From: an uncultured Candidatus Puniceispirillum sp.
GTDB lineage: Bacteria; Pseudomonadota; Alphaproteobacteria; Puniceispirillales; Puniceispirillaceae
DNA: 64,000 nucleotides
Assembly: GCA_905182545.1 (NCBI GenBank)
Contig: CAJJBY010000009.1
Coordinates: forward strand, 84,149 to 148,148
Reading direction: 5' to 3'
The notes under the pieces were generated by a model, which did no database searches, had not been told where the DNA came from, and worked only from the letters and a program-made list of their open reading frames with translations. The translations under genes were made by a program, and so were the position numbers. Shown here piece after piece: positions 1-9,201 of this stretch. The stretch's first letter is position 1, and the number at the start of each line of letters is the position of its first letter.

Positions 1-1617
1 GCCCATAACGCTGGCAAAGGCACCTGACATTTTTGGCTGGATCGTATCGACTATACCGGCATAAACCTCGCCGCTAGTGCCATCAATGGTAATGACATCA
101 CCTTCGACCAGAACCTTATCGGCGATTAAGACCTTGCCGCTTACCTCGTCAAAGCGCACATCACTTGCACCCGAAACACACGCCCGCCCCATGCCACGAG
201 CAACCACCGCCGCATGGCTTGTCATGCCGCCACGCGCCGTCAGGATACCAGCGGCAGCATGCATACCGTGAATATCTTCAGGGCTGGTTTCAAGACGAAC
301 CAGGATCACCGCCTCGCCGCTAGCCGCCAATTCCTCGGCACGATCGGCACTCAGCACAATCTTGCCGCATGCAGCACCTGGTGATGCGGGCAGACCGCGT
401 GCCAGAATGACCTTATCAGCATTGGGATCAAGCGTTGGATGAAGCAGCTGGTCAAGCGAGTTTGGATCAACTCGGCATAAAGCCTCATCACGGGTGATCA
501 GCCCTTCATCAGCCATTTCAACAGCCATGCGAAGCGCGGCTTCGGCAGTGCGTTTTCCACTACGGGTTTGCAGCATATACAGCACGCCCTGCTGGACGGT
601 AAATTCAAGATCCTGCATATCGCGATAATGCGCCTCAAGCTTTTTGCGAACCGCATCAAGCTGATCAAAAGCCGCTGGCATGGCTTCTTGCATCGACAAA
701 GAATCGCCGCCGCCTTTTTCTCGGGCAGCCGCCGTTAATGGTAATGGCGTGCGAATACCGGCAACAACATCTTCGCCTTGCGCATTGATCAAAAACTCGC
801 CGTAAAAGCTGTTTTCACCGGTTGATGGATCGCGCGTAAACGCAACACCAGTTGCGCAATCATCACCCATATTGCCAAAAACCATGGCCTGAATATTGAC
901 CGCTGTTCCCCATGCCGCAGGAATGTTATTCAGCCGCCGGTAGGTGATGGCGCGGGTATTCATCCAACTGGTAAACACCGCTCCAATCGCACCCCAAAGC
1001 TGTCCCCACGGATCTTGCGGAAAGCCGGTGCCAGCCTCATCTTGAACGATGTCCTTGTAGCTGGCGACCAATGCTTTTAAATCATCACCGGTCAATTCAG
1101 TGTCTTCATGAACGCCGCGTTGAAGCTTCATATCCTCAAGCGCATCTTCAAACAGGCCGTGATCGACCCCCATCACAACATCGCTATACATCTGGATAAA
1201 CCGGCGATAGCTGTCATAGGCAAAACGCGCATCATTGGCGCGGCTAGCAAGGCCTTCGACCGTGACGTCATTCAGTCCAAGATTGAGAACCGTGTCCATC
1301 ATGCCCGGCATCGAGGCACGTGCACCTGACCGAACCGAAACAAGAAGCGGGTTAGCAGAATCGGCAAAACGGGTGCCGGTTTCATTTTCGATTTTCGCAA
1401 TGGCGTCACGCACCTGCTGATCTAATGTGTCAGGATAGGTTTTGTCATGGTCATAAAAATGCGTGCAAACATCTGTACTAAGGGTAAATCCGGGCGGAAC
1501 TGGCAGGCCAATACCACTCATTTCGGCGAGATTAGCACCCTTGCCACCAAGAAGATTGCGACGCGATGCATCGCCATCGGTTCCGGTTTTGCCAAAATTA
1601 TAAACCCATTGTGTCAT
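1..1617 (-). CDS. ppdK: Pyruvate, phosphate dikinase, N-terminal 539 codons (cut by the left window edge)
   Basis: The enzyme interconverts pyruvate, ATP and phosphate with PEP, AMP and pyrophosphate in the cytosol. The frame is open from an ATG at 1617 to base 1, so the ORF track omits it for lack of a stop. It begins MTQWVYNFG and contains the nucleotide-binding N-terminal region and the central phosphohistidine loop GGMTSHAAVVARGMG. The catalytic His is about residue 468, close to its usual place in the family. The C-terminal PEP/pyruvate-binding barrel (roughly 340 residues more) lies outside the window. The gene starts only 8 bases after the glyS stop and on the same strand, so it is probably the distal gene of the glyQ-glyS unit. 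Identity is secure from the His loop and the N-terminal sequence. No frame break is visible in the part present. Confidence 0.95.
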   Translation of the reverse strand, partial: MTQWVYNFGKTGTDGDASRRNLLGGKGANLAEMSGIGLPVPPGFTLSTDVCTHFYDHDKTYPDTLDQQVRDAIAKIENETGTRFADSANPLLVSVRSGARASMPGMMDTVLNLGLNDVTVEGLASRANDARFAYDSYRRFIQMYSDVVMGVDHGLFEDALEDMKLQRGVHEDTELTGDDLKALVASYKDIVQDEAGTGFPQDPWGQLWGAIGAVFTSWMNTRAITYRRLNNIPAAWGTAVNIQAMVFGNMGDDCATGVAFTRDPSTGENSFYGEFLINAQGEDVVAGIRTPLPLTAAAREKGGGDSLSMQEAMPAAFDQLDAVRKKLEAHYRDMQDLEFTVQQGVLYMLQTRSGKRTAEAALRMAVEMADEGLITRDEALCRVDPNSLDQLLHPTLDPNADKVILARGLPASPGAACGKIVLSADRAEELAASGEAVILVRLETSPEDIHGMHAAAGILTARGGMTSHAAVVARGMGRACVSGASDVRFDEVSGKVLIADKVLVEGDVITIDGTSGEVYAGIVDTIQPKMSGAFASVMG

Positions 1618-1625
1618 GTTTCTAT

Positions 1626-3696
1626 CTAGCCTTCTATTTTCGTGAAATCGGCCACAGCCAACATTTTTTCACGAATCATTGCCAATAGCCCAAGTCGATT
1701 CAGGCGGATCGCCGAATCATCATCATTCACGACGATTTTTTCAAAAAATAAATCAATGGGGGAACGCAGCGCACCAAGCGCGGCAAGCTGCAACTCAATA
1801 TTGTCTTGATTCACAACCATTGTCGATAGAGGTTCAAAAAGTGCTTTTTCAGTTTCGGTAAATAGCGCCGGATCAGATATTGCAGCAAAGGCAGTTTTGG
1901 CCTTTTTTTCCTCGGCAGCAAGGATGCTGCTGACCCGCCGCCAACCAGCCATCAATCCAGTGCCATCGGCGGCGGCCAAAAAGCCAGCAAGCGCTGACGC
2001 GCGTGTCGCCATCAAGCAGATATCATCACCATCATCATCGGCCAAGGCCGCGGCAACCACATCATGCCGCATTTTCTGATCACGAAGATAGCCGCGAAGC
2101 CGGTCACGAATGAAGGGCAACAGATCAGCATCAACTTCGGCAAAGCCATAGCCGCTGGCACCCACCTGCAAAATCTTGCCAAGCGGGATGGTTAGCTGTC
2201 CATCAACAATGATGCGGATAACGCCCAAGGCCGCACGGCGAAGCGCAAACGGATCTTTTGATCCAGTTGGTTTGGCATCAATGCCAAAAAACCCGACAAG
2301 CGTGTCAATCTTGTCCGCCAGCGCAACAACCATGGCTTCGGGTGTTGCTGGCAAATCATCGGCTGGGCCTTGCGGCCGGTAATGCGCGGTGATGGCGTCA
2401 CAAACGGCTTTATCTTCGCCGCTAGCAGCCGCATAATAGCCACCCATGATGCCCTGCAATTCGGGAAATTCACCAACCATACCCGTGACAAGATCAGCCT
2501 TGGCAAGACGGGCGGCGCGTGATGCGGCTTTTTGGTTGGCAGATGGCATATGCGGCGCAATGGCGCTTGCCAGCGTTTCCATCCGGTTTGCCTTATCGTG
2601 GATCGAGCCAAGCCCCTCATAAAATGTGACATCGCCGAGCGCGGGAAGATAGCTTTCCAGTTGGCTTGCCTGATCCTGTTGCCAGAAAAATTCGGCATCA
2701 GCCAATCGCGCCCGCAACACACGCTGATTACCTGCGATAATCACCTTATCGCGCGCCGCATCTCCAAGCCGATTTGATAGAACGATGAAATTTGACGAGA
2801 ATTTTCCATCAGCATCACTAAGCGTGATGTATTTCTGATGCGTTGCGATTGTGGCCTGCAGCAATTCTGGCGGCAGCACCATGAACCGGTCTTCGATCTG
2901 CCCCATAAGCGGCGTTGGCCATTCGACCAAACCAGCAATATCGGCAAGATAGCTTCCGAGTTGAGCCTCATTAAGATGGCATGACTGGCTGGCGGCTAAT
3001 TTTTTAGCCTCGCTGATAATCGCATCATGGCGTTCATCTTGGTCAAGCATCACATAGCCAGCGCGTAATCTGGCCTTTACATCATCAAGGCTGGTAACGC
3101 CGGTAAGGTCAATATCGTCAGGTGCCTCAAAATAATGGCCACAGCTAGTCGCCCCAAAATTGAGTTGCATCGCCGCCACCCAGATCCAGCGCACCGGCAA
3201 GCGGCCTGCCATCAAACAGAATATTGATCCGGTAAAGCGGGCGCACCCAGCGGAATTTACCGCGACCCCATCGTTGGCTTTTTAGCCACGGAAAATGGTT
3301 TAAAATATCAACAATGATCGGCACCAACAGCTTGGCTGTATCACCGCCGGTGATTTCGCTTCGCGCAAACAAGAACCGGCCTTTTGGCGTATCTTCTTCA
3401 ACAAGTTCTTCGCGGCTGACCCCTGCCGAATTCAAAAAACCAGCAATCGCCGCCTCGGGTGCATCAACACGCGGCCCGCGTTTTTCGATAATACGATCCG
3501 GCTGCGATGCAGCAATATTGGTGGCATAGGCTAGTAAATGACGCGGCGCACAAAGGCCGGTTGCCACACTGTCATAATGCCAGACGCCAAGCGTTGTTAA
3601 GGCCGATTCAATCAGCCGCGCCAGATCACGGCCAGCACCAGCCTGCATGCGGGCAGGAATTTCTTCTGAGACAAATTCAATTACCAGATCAGCCAT
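1626..3696 (-). CDS. glyS: Glycyl-tRNA synthetase beta subunit, interrupted by a one-base frameshift
   Basis: This is the beta subunit of the bacterial alpha2beta2 glycyl-tRNA synthetase, which helps attach glycine to tRNA-Gly. Two overlapping ORFs make one protein. The first (3145..3696) gives the N-terminus [17 protein letters not shown] through RWVRPLYRI and [10 protein letters not shown]. The second (1626..3215) resumes with [15 protein letters not shown] and runs to the C-terminal anticodon-binding-like region. Removing one base from the run CCCCAAAA at 3152-3159 joins them as a protein of about 690 residues, the normal length. The start at 3696 overlaps the glyQ stop by 8 bases, which supports translational coupling. 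The cell needs this enzyme and both halves are well conserved, so a sequencing error is more likely than a dead gene. Confidence 0.93.
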
Positions 3697-4603
3697 TGGT
3701 TGTGGTCTCCGTTATTTCCATCCATGCTTCGCAGCACCCTTTGGCCAAGTTCCGAACACGCCCGATATAGGCGGCGCGTTCAGTCACCGAAATCACCCCA
3801 CGCGCATCAAGCATATTAAACAGATGGCTGGCTTTCATACATTGATCATAGGCCGGCAATGCGAGTGGCGTTTCCAGCCCCAGCAAGCGGCCACATTCAA
3901 TTTCGGCATCACGGAAATGCCCAAGAAGCATATCCGTATCGGCATGTTCAAAATTCCAGCCAGAAAATTCAACCTCAGCGCGTTTGAAAATATCGCCGTA
4001 GGTTTTGCCGCCTTCGGCCGCTGGCACACCATCCCAATCAAGGTCATAGACATTTTCGACACCCTGAATATACATCGCCAGCCGTTCCAACCCATAGGTG
4101 AGTTCAAGCGGCACCGGATTACATTCAATCCCGCCAACCTGTTGGAAATAGGTGAATTGGGAAATTTCCATGCCATCACACCAGACTTCCCAACCAAGGC
4201 CCCATGCGCCAAGCGTTGGGGATTCCCAATCATCTTCGACAAATCGGATATCATGCTTGTCGGGGTCAAGCCCGATTGCCTTTAGCGAGTCTAGATACAG
4301 CGCCTGCGATTCCGCTGGTGATGGTTTGAAAATCACCTGAAACTGGTAAAAATGCTGCATCCGGTTTGGGTTTTCACCATAGCGCCCATCCGAAGGCCGC
4401 CGCGATGGCTGAACATAGGCCGCGCGCCAAATATCATCGGGGCCAAGCGAACGAAGCGTTGTTGCCGGGTGAAATGTACCCGCGCCAACCTCCATGTCAT
4501 AGGGCTGCAGGACAACCGCGCCCTGCTTTGCCCAATGGCGTTGTAAATTTAGAATAATCGACTGGAAATCGGTTCTAATTTCGTCGCTTTGTGATGTTGG
4601 CAT
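3689..4603 (-). CDS. glyQ: Glycyl-tRNA synthetase alpha subunit
   Basis: This is the catalytic class II subunit of the heterotetrameric glycyl-tRNA synthetase. The 304-residue length fits the family. Recognisable GlyQ stretches include [24 protein letters not shown] near residue 15, [19 protein letters not shown] around residues 40-60 and [20 protein letters not shown] just after. The start ATG follows an AGGA-like ribosome site in TAGGAATCGTGACGG. It is the first gene of a leftward glyQ-glyS-ppdK run and overlaps glyS by 8 bases. The reading frame is intact, unlike its partner glyS. Identification is essentially certain. Confidence 0.97.
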   Translation of the reverse strand: MPTSQSDEIRTDFQSIILNLQRHWAKQGAVVLQPYDMEVGAGTFHPATTLRSLGPDDIWRAAYVQPSRRPSDGRYGENPNRMQHFYQFQVIFKPSPAESQALYLDSLKAIGLDPDKHDIRFVEDDWESPTLGAWGLGWEVWCDGMEISQFTYFQQVGGIECNPVPLELTYGLERLAMYIQGVENVYDLDWDGVPAAEGGKTYGDIFKRAEVEFSGWNFEHADTDMLLGHFRDAEIECGRLLGLETPLALPAYDQCMKASHLFNMLDARGVISVTERAAYIGRVRNLAKGCCEAWMEITETTTNG

Positions 4604-4678
4604 CCGTCACGATTCCTATTGCAAAAGATGCACGGAAATTAGCCGGAAACCATATCAAAAGGCAAGCTGTTGCTGCCG

Positions 4679-4921
4679 CTAATAGGGACAGTTTTCCCGA
4701 TCACAGGTCTCGCCGCTTACCCATGCCCCGCAAATTGTGCATTCCTGCAAATCAACCGATGCGTCATTCTGGTCTTTTTTCGCCGCCCCCGCCGCGTCGC
4801 CATTTTTGTCTAATGGCTGATCAGCACGGTTTTTCTGGCGTGCCTCGATAAACCGAAATGCCATCCAGACAAGCCAGATCAGGGCAAAAAGACCAAGGAT
4901 TTTCGGAAGTGAGAGAACCAT
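4679..4921 (-). CDS. Small single-span membrane protein with C-terminal zinc-ribbon-like cysteines
   Basis: This 80-residue protein has one hydrophobic N-terminal segment (about residues 4-22, LPKILGLFALIWLVWMAF), a polar linker, and a C-terminal pair of cysteine motifs, CTICGAWV and CDRENCPY. It resembles the small PP0621-type membrane proteins, which share an N-terminal anchor and a C-terminal Cys-x2-Cys knuckle. The cysteines probably bind zinc on the cytoplasmic side. It lies between the S49 peptidase and glyQ genes, all on the minus strand, about 75 bases upstream of glyQ. No function is known to me. I infer that it is real from the frame, the composition and the conserved-looking cysteines. 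Confidence 0.7.
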   Translation of the reverse strand: MVLSLPKILGLFALIWLVWMAFRFIEARQKNRADQPLDKNGDAAGAAKKDQNDASVDLQECTICGAWVSGETCDRENCPY

Positions 4922-5041
4922 TATTCAAGCGTCCTTTAAAGGCGTGATGCTACCGGCGTATGCTGGTTTTGCGTAAAGCCAGCCATTGGTCTGCCAGCAA
5001 GCAGCAAATATGGCGCTATCCTGACATAACCGGTTTGGCTT

Positions 5042-5872
5042 TTACAGCCCGAAACGCGAAAAATAAGCACGCTCAATCGCAAGATCGGCGGTTTCTTGAA
5101 CAAGATGGCTGCTCATTGCCGGAAGTCCAAGCGGCAGGAATTTGCGCTTTGGCTCAACAAACATCACGTCAGTGTCATCGCCAAAGCGTTGAAGCAATGT
5201 TTGGCGACATTCACCAAGCCCGTCAATCAATCCCAATTCAAGCGCACGTTGGCCTGTCCAGAACGCACCGCTGAATAATTCATCATGTGCGCCTTTCAGC
5301 CGTGATCCACGACGCTGTTCGATATGGCTGATAAATTGATTATGGATATCAGCCTGCAATCCTTTCAGCCGGTCAATTTCTTCATCGCGTTCAGGCTGAA
5401 ACGGATCAAGCGTCATTTTGGCCTCTCCAGCGGTGTAAACCCGCCGGTCAATGCCAAGCTTGGCAATGGCTTTATCAAAACCGAAACCAGCCGATATCAC
5501 CCCAATAGACCCAATCACCGATGCCGGATTGGCAAAAATTTCATCGGCTGATGCCGCCAGCCAATAGCCGCCACTCGCCGCCACATCCTCGCAAAAAGCC
5601 AAAACCGGCACATCGGCGCGGTTGGCAAGGTCACGAATTCGCTGGCCAATCAATGATGATTGCACCGGCGAGCCTCCAGGCGAGTTAATGATGATGGCTA
5701 CCGCCTTGGCACGCTTGATCGAAAAGGCCTTTTTCAATTGCGGCTCAACCGATTCAAGCGATAGGCCGCGCCGCCCAAGACTGCCCGATTGCGAGATCAC
5801 ACCGCTTAAGCGCACCACCGGCACAACCGACCTGCGCCGCCGCCAAAACATTATTTTGGACAAAAGTCCCAT
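5042..5872 (-). CDS. S49 family (SppA/SohB-like) serine peptidase
   Basis: This 276-residue protein belongs to the signal-peptide-peptidase family, which degrades membrane-derived peptides by a Ser/Lys dyad. The strand-turn IIINSPGGSP (about 61-69) is typical. The nucleophile motif is CEDVAASGGYW with Ser about residue 100. The general base is probably the Lys near 152 in AGEAKMTLDPF. The block NPASVIGSIGV also fits. It is the short, single-domain form rather than the long duplicated E. coli SppA. The N-terminus MGLLSKIMFWRRRR lacks a clear transmembrane span, so membrane association is uncertain. It sits downstream of the DUF2007 and TrmN6-like genes on the same strand, about 40 bases after the methyltransferase. 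Confidence 0.9.
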   Translation of the reverse strand: MGLLSKIMFWRRRRSVVPVVRLSGVISQSGSLGRRGLSLESVEPQLKKAFSIKRAKAVAIIINSPGGSPVQSSLIGQRIRDLANRADVPVLAFCEDVAASGGYWLAASADEIFANPASVIGSIGVISAGFGFDKAIAKLGIDRRVYTAGEAKMTLDPFQPERDEEIDRLKGLQADIHNQFISHIEQRRGSRLKGAHDELFSGAFWTGQRALELGLIDGLGECRQTLLQRFGDDTDVMFVEPKRKFLPLGLPAMSSHLVQETADLAIERAYFSRFGL

Positions 5873-5913
5873 TTCCCCTATTTCCCTTCATCTGGCATCA
5901 CTGCCGGTCACGC

Positions 5914-6732
5914 CTAAACCCTGCGGGCAGGATGCACCATATACAGGCCTTGACCATTCATAATGCGGCTAGCAGCTTCGGTAAAGCTGCCATCATCATT
6001 ATGCATGATAAGACCGGGTAAAATTGCGCCCGGGCCAGACACCGCCTTGCGCACCTGAATGATCACCCGCCCAGCCGGCACCATTGGCCGCGGCCAAAGC
6101 GGGAATTGTAGAACTTCTGAAGCACCTGCCACGGTAAAGAGATGGATCAATTCATCAGCCCGATCAGCCCGGCAAATAAAGCTGATCCGTCCACGCGGTT
6201 TTGCAGCCCACATTGCCGATGCAACCCAATCACCAAGCGCCAAACCTTCGCCAATGTGCGCCAAAGCCCGCCGTTTGTCGCGCGGCCTTGTGCCGGTTGC
6301 GTAATGATAGGGCGGGTTACTAACAACATGATCAAAACTGCCCGCCAGAACCGATGGCATTTTGACAATATCATCGCGCAGAATACGAAGCCGGTCATCA
6401 AAACCATTGGCCGCGACATTCCGCTGCGCCAGTGCCGCCATCACCGGATCAATCTCAATCGCGGTTATCTGCACCGCATCAAGCCGCCGTGCCAAGCACA
6501 GGCTGACCCCGCCAACCCCTGCTCCCATATCTAGAACACGGCCACGATTCACCCCAATCGCCGCCGCCAGAAGCACCGCATCAGTGCCAACACGAAACCC
6601 ACTTTTTGGCTGCATAACCGACACGGTTTTGCCAAGCAAATGATCATGCGTTACCGCCAGATCATCAAGGCCATCAGGCGGTGCGCCATCGCCTGTTTTG
6701 GCATCATTTCCGGTTGTCGGATCTTGGCTCAT
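5914..6732 (-). CDS. TrmN6-like N6-adenine tRNA methyltransferase
   Basis: This 272-residue class I SAM-dependent methyltransferase has the SAM-binding motif I VLDMGAGVGGVSLCLA (about 66-81), an acidic motif II AIEIDP (91-96) and the catalytic NPPY at about 139-142 (VSNPPYHYATGTRP). NPPY marks N6-adenine or N5-glutamine methyltransferases. The overall form matches the YfiC/TrmN6 group, which modifies A37 of tRNA-Val, but the exact target cannot be fixed by eye. It follows the DUF2007 gene and precedes the S49 peptidase on the minus strand. The first 30 residues are low-complexity and may not be part of the fold. Confidence 0.85.
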   Translation of the reverse strand: MSQDPTTGNDAKTGDGAPPDGLDDLAVTHDHLLGKTVSVMQPKSGFRVGTDAVLLAAAIGVNRGRVLDMGAGVGGVSLCLARRLDAVQITAIEIDPVMAALAQRNVAANGFDDRLRILRDDIVKMPSVLAGSFDHVVSNPPYHYATGTRPRDKRRALAHIGEGLALGDWVASAMWAAKPRGRISFICRADRADELIHLFTVAGASEVLQFPLWPRPMVPAGRVIIQVRKAVSGPGAILPGLIMHNDDGSFTEAASRIMNGQGLYMVHPARRV

Positions 6733-6801
6733 GTTTTTGTCACCCTTATCAGGGGCTGGAGCGTCTGGCTTTGCTGCCAGCCGCTGGACAAACGACCATG
6801 A

Positions 6802-7017
6802 TCAATCATCATAAAATTCATTTGCATCCTCAAGCAGCGTTTTTGCCGCCAAAAGCCGTTTCGCCGGTACCATGATCCGGCGCGGAAAAGCCCCAATGCC
6901 AGCCTCAAGCGCCGAAATATTTGCATCGAATACATGCGCCTTTATGCCTGCATCACGCAACAGCGCCAGCAAAAATGACAGGCGCACACTATCGGTTGTG
7001 CTAACAAGATGTTCCAT
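6802..7017 (-). CDS. DUF2007 domain protein
   Basis: This 71-residue protein starts MEHLVSTTDSVRLSFLLALL and continues with AGIKAHVFDANIS. That is the usual DUF2007 pattern of a short beta strand, helix and beta strand with a hydrophobic helix. Members are thought to be small PII-like signalling or regulatory proteins, but no reaction is known. It is the first gene of the leftward group with the TrmN6-like gene (69 bases further) and is divergent from the polyprenyl synthase. That pairing is a familiar alphaproteobacterial arrangement as I recall it. The frame is intact and the length is typical. Confidence 0.8.
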   Translation of the reverse strand: MEHLVSTTDSVRLSFLLALLRDAGIKAHVFDANISALEAGIGAFPRRIMVPAKRLLAAKTLLEDANEFYDD

Positions 7018-7194
7018 GAAGCCGCATCATGCCGCATTTTTGGCGAATTACCAAGCGTTGCAACGACAAAAGTCGCCGTGGGTTGGCCTTTTTCCTTGCT
7101 AGGCGGTTATACGGCATCGTAATGAATGAGGAGAGATTTTAGACAGGTCATCTACGTGCGCCGCCAATGGCTAGCGCGATGAAGCTGTCGTCAA

Positions 7195-7259
7195 AAAGCC
7201 AAATGGCTTTAATTGCGCAAATACATATTTTCTTTAGGAAGATGGCAATAGCCATTTGG
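7195..7259 (+). promoter_or_regulatory. Alternative hairpins in the leader of the polyprenyl synthase gene
   Basis: Two structures compete for the same bases. AAAGCC-AAAT-GGCTTT (7195-7210) is a compact 6-bp hairpin. CCAAATGGCT (7199-7208) is also a perfect 10-base complement of AGCCATTTGG (7250-7259), which lies 12 bases before the ATG at 7272. The sequence pairing is certain. A regulatory role is only inferred from position. Confidence 0.4.
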
Positions 7260-7271
7260 TGAGTTGAAAGA

Positions 7272-8297
7272 ATGAGTGCTAATCCTGTGATCTATAATCA
7301 CGGCGAACTGGTTTCGCTTGACCCATTGGTCAATCTGCTTGCCGATGATATGAAAGCCGTCAATGCAATGATTTTGCAGCGGCTTGCCAGCGATGTGCCG
7401 TTGATCCCCAAACTGGCCGGACATTTGATTGCCGCTGGCGGTAAACGCATCCGCCCGATGATGACACTGGCTGGAGCGCAAATTGCCGGTGGCAGCGCGC
7501 ATGCAGTGGGGCTGGCAACCGCCGTCGAATTCATCCATTCGGCAACGCTTCTTCATGATGATGTGATTGATGAATCAAATTTACGGCGTGGCCGCGATAC
7601 GGCAAATGCGCTTTGGGGAAATGAAGCCTCGGTTCTGGTCGGTGATTTTCTGTTTGCCCGCGCCTTTGAATTAATGGTTGAGGCTGGTGATATTACGGTT
7701 CTTGGCCAGTTGGCAAACGCGTCGGCGCGGATCACTGAAGGCGAAATCAAACAAATGACCATCGCTGGCATGCCCGACACGCCGCAAGATGCCTATTTCG
7801 ATGTGATCACAGGCAAAACAGCAATTTTATTCGCCGCCGCCGCCGCCGCTGGAGCCAAGCTGGCAGGCGCAAATGATGATGATGTTGCGGTGATGCATGA
7901 TTACGGGCTGCAGCTTGGGCTGGCATTCCAGATCATGGATGATGCAATGGATTATGGCGTCAGCAGCAGTGCGATGGGCAAAAATACCGGCGATGATTTC
8001 ATCGATCAGAAAATCACCCTTCCGATCATTCTGGCATGGCAGGATGGCGATGCAAATGACCGTGAATTCTGGCAACGCACAATGGGTGACGGCAATTTTG
8101 CCGATGACGATCTTGCCACCGCACAGGCCATTCTTGCCAGCCATGATGCCATTGACCGTTCGATTGCGATTGCTGGCGATTATGCCAATGCCGCCATTGC
8201 CGCGCTGTCGCGGCTGTCATCACCCGATCAAAGCCAGATGCCCATCATCGCCGCGCTTAAGGCCGCCGCTAGGTTTTCAGCAGCGCGGCAAAATTAG
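7272..8297 (+). CDS. ispB: Long-chain polyprenyl diphosphate synthase (ubiquinone side chain)
   Basis: This 341-residue trans-isoprenyl diphosphate synthase condenses IPP units onto an allylic primer. In alphaproteobacteria the product normally feeds ubiquinone. The first Asp-rich motif is HDDVIDESNLRRG (DDVID about 96-100) and the second is QIMDDAMDYG (DDAMD about 223-227). GGKRIRPMM near residue 57 is the IPP-binding region. Length and motif spacing fit the octaprenyl/decaprenyl group rather than the farnesyl type, though chain length cannot be read from sequence alone. It is transcribed divergently from the DUF2007 group. The leader contains competing hairpins, and a weak stem (GGCGT/ACGCC at about 8339-8354) follows the stop. 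Confidence 0.93.
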   Translation: MSANPVIYNHGELVSLDPLVNLLADDMKAVNAMILQRLASDVPLIPKLAGHLIAAGGKRIRPMMTLAGAQIAGGSAHAVGLATAVEFIHSATLLHDDVIDESNLRRGRDTANALWGNEASVLVGDFLFARAFELMVEAGDITVLGQLANASARITEGEIKQMTIAGMPDTPQDAYFDVITGKTAILFAAAAAAGAKLAGANDDDVAVMHDYGLQLGLAFQIMDDAMDYGVSSSAMGKNTGDDFIDQKITLPIILAWQDGDANDREFWQRTMGDGNFADDDLATAQAILASHDAIDRSIAIAGDYANAAIAALSRLSSPDQSQMPIIAALKAAARFSAARQN

Positions 8298-8368
8298 TCA
8301 CCCAATCACCCGCGCCCAATGATCTGCGCCTGATAAGGGGCGTCTTTTAACGCCATTTGTTTTACGGC

Positions 8369-8809
8369 TTATGCAAGCCGCGAAGCCGTGCGAGCAATAT
8401 CGGTGGCGCGGTGCCGTGTTTGACGCGCCCAAAGGCTGTTTTCGGCTTCATTAGCCGCCCCATGCCAATTGCCACGATTAATCGCAGCGCGCATCCGCCT
8501 AAAACCGGCAAGACACGGCTTACCAAGATTAAATGTCATTGAAATAAGCGCTGCCTGCAGCGCCGGTGTTAAGCAGGCAAAACACGGATATAGATCATGG
8601 CAAATATTCAGCGTAATGATCAGATCATTGGCAAATAGATAGTCAATTTCATCATCAGCAAGGCCGCGATCGGTAAGATTGCGACCAACCGCGATGGTTA
8701 ATTTACCGCGCGTGTCGTAATAGGGGAATTGCCGCCACCCTTCATGGCGTTGCAACAGATCACGGCTGGCGTCAATGATATTCGACAGGGTTTCACGAGC
8801 TGCGGTCAT
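8369..8809 (-). CDS. Phage-type lysozyme (glycoside hydrolase family 24)
   Basis: This 146-residue protein resembles T4-type lysozymes (endolysins), which cut the MurNAc-GlcNAc bond of peptidoglycan. The catalytic triad pattern E-x8-D-x5-T is present: Glu 23 in RHEGW, Asp 32 in YYDTRG and Thr 38 in LTIAVGRN, with the same spacing as T4 lysozyme (11, 20, 26). The C-terminal part NLGKPCLAGFRRM also fits. No signal peptide is visible, as expected for a holin-dependent endolysin. No holin or other lysis gene is adjacent. The next stretch holds a fragment of a phage-type S24 repressor, so this gene is plausibly left from a prophage. It may also be a domesticated chromosomal lysozyme. Confidence 0.85.
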   Translation of the reverse strand: MTAARETLSNIIDASRDLLQRHEGWRQFPYYDTRGKLTIAVGRNLTDRGLADDEIDYLFANDLIITLNICHDLYPCFACLTPALQAALISMTFNLGKPCLAGFRRMRAAINRGNWHGAANEAENSLWARQTRHRATDIARTASRLA

Positions 8810-8823
8810 GCGGCTGGACCCGT

Positions 8824-9090
8824 TTGCTATTCAGGCTGGATTTGATTTGCGGCGCGATTTTTTCCACCGACCGCCCAACAACATTACCGCCAAGACCAAT
8901 TTGCAGTCAGCCCCGCCCGCCACCGCCAGGTATTTTCATTCTTGATGATGGTATTGGCCTTGTTGCCAAACGCATTGAGATTATTCCCAGCACCACACCG
9001 CTAATGGTTCGTATTTCCTTAGAAAATTCGGCCTATGGCAGTTACCAGCGGCGGATTGATGAGGTACATATCATCGGGCGTATGGTATAG
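8824..9090 (+). pseudogene. Fragment of an S24 (LexA/CI-like) repressor, C-terminal peptidase part only
   Basis: The second half of this ORF reads PPGIFILDDGIGLVAKRIE, then VRISLENSAYGSYQRRIDEVHIIGRMV. That is the recognisable C-terminal end of S24-peptidase phage repressors, including the catalytic-Lys region (VAKRIE). The N-terminal DNA-binding domain and the Ser of the peptidase dyad are missing. The first 30 codons from the TTG do not resemble the family. No upstream frame supplies the rest, so this is a relic rather than a working repressor. It lies divergent from the phage-type lysozyme, which supports a decayed prophage. The rest of the interval 8810-9201 shows nothing else I recognise apart from a repeated TTTTTAATTG near 9115-9140. 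Confidence 0.6.
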
Positions 9091-9201
9091 CTTGCGCGTC
9101 GCCTGTAATTAAGCGTTTTTTAATTGAGCATTTTTAATTGGGTGTTTTCTTTCTTGCGCAAATGGCGCATGTCACATTTAACCAATAAGGGCGATCAGCA
9201 A

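Noticed and set aside
3647-4285. 212-residue plus-strand ORF opposite glyQ
   Set aside because: It lies entirely antisense to the intact and highly conserved glyQ, and its sequence shows no family motif.
8298-8368. A strong terminator after the polyprenyl synthase
   Set aside because: GGCGT/ACGCC near 8339-8354 is only 5 bp and lacks a proper T-tract, so it is mentioned but not called.
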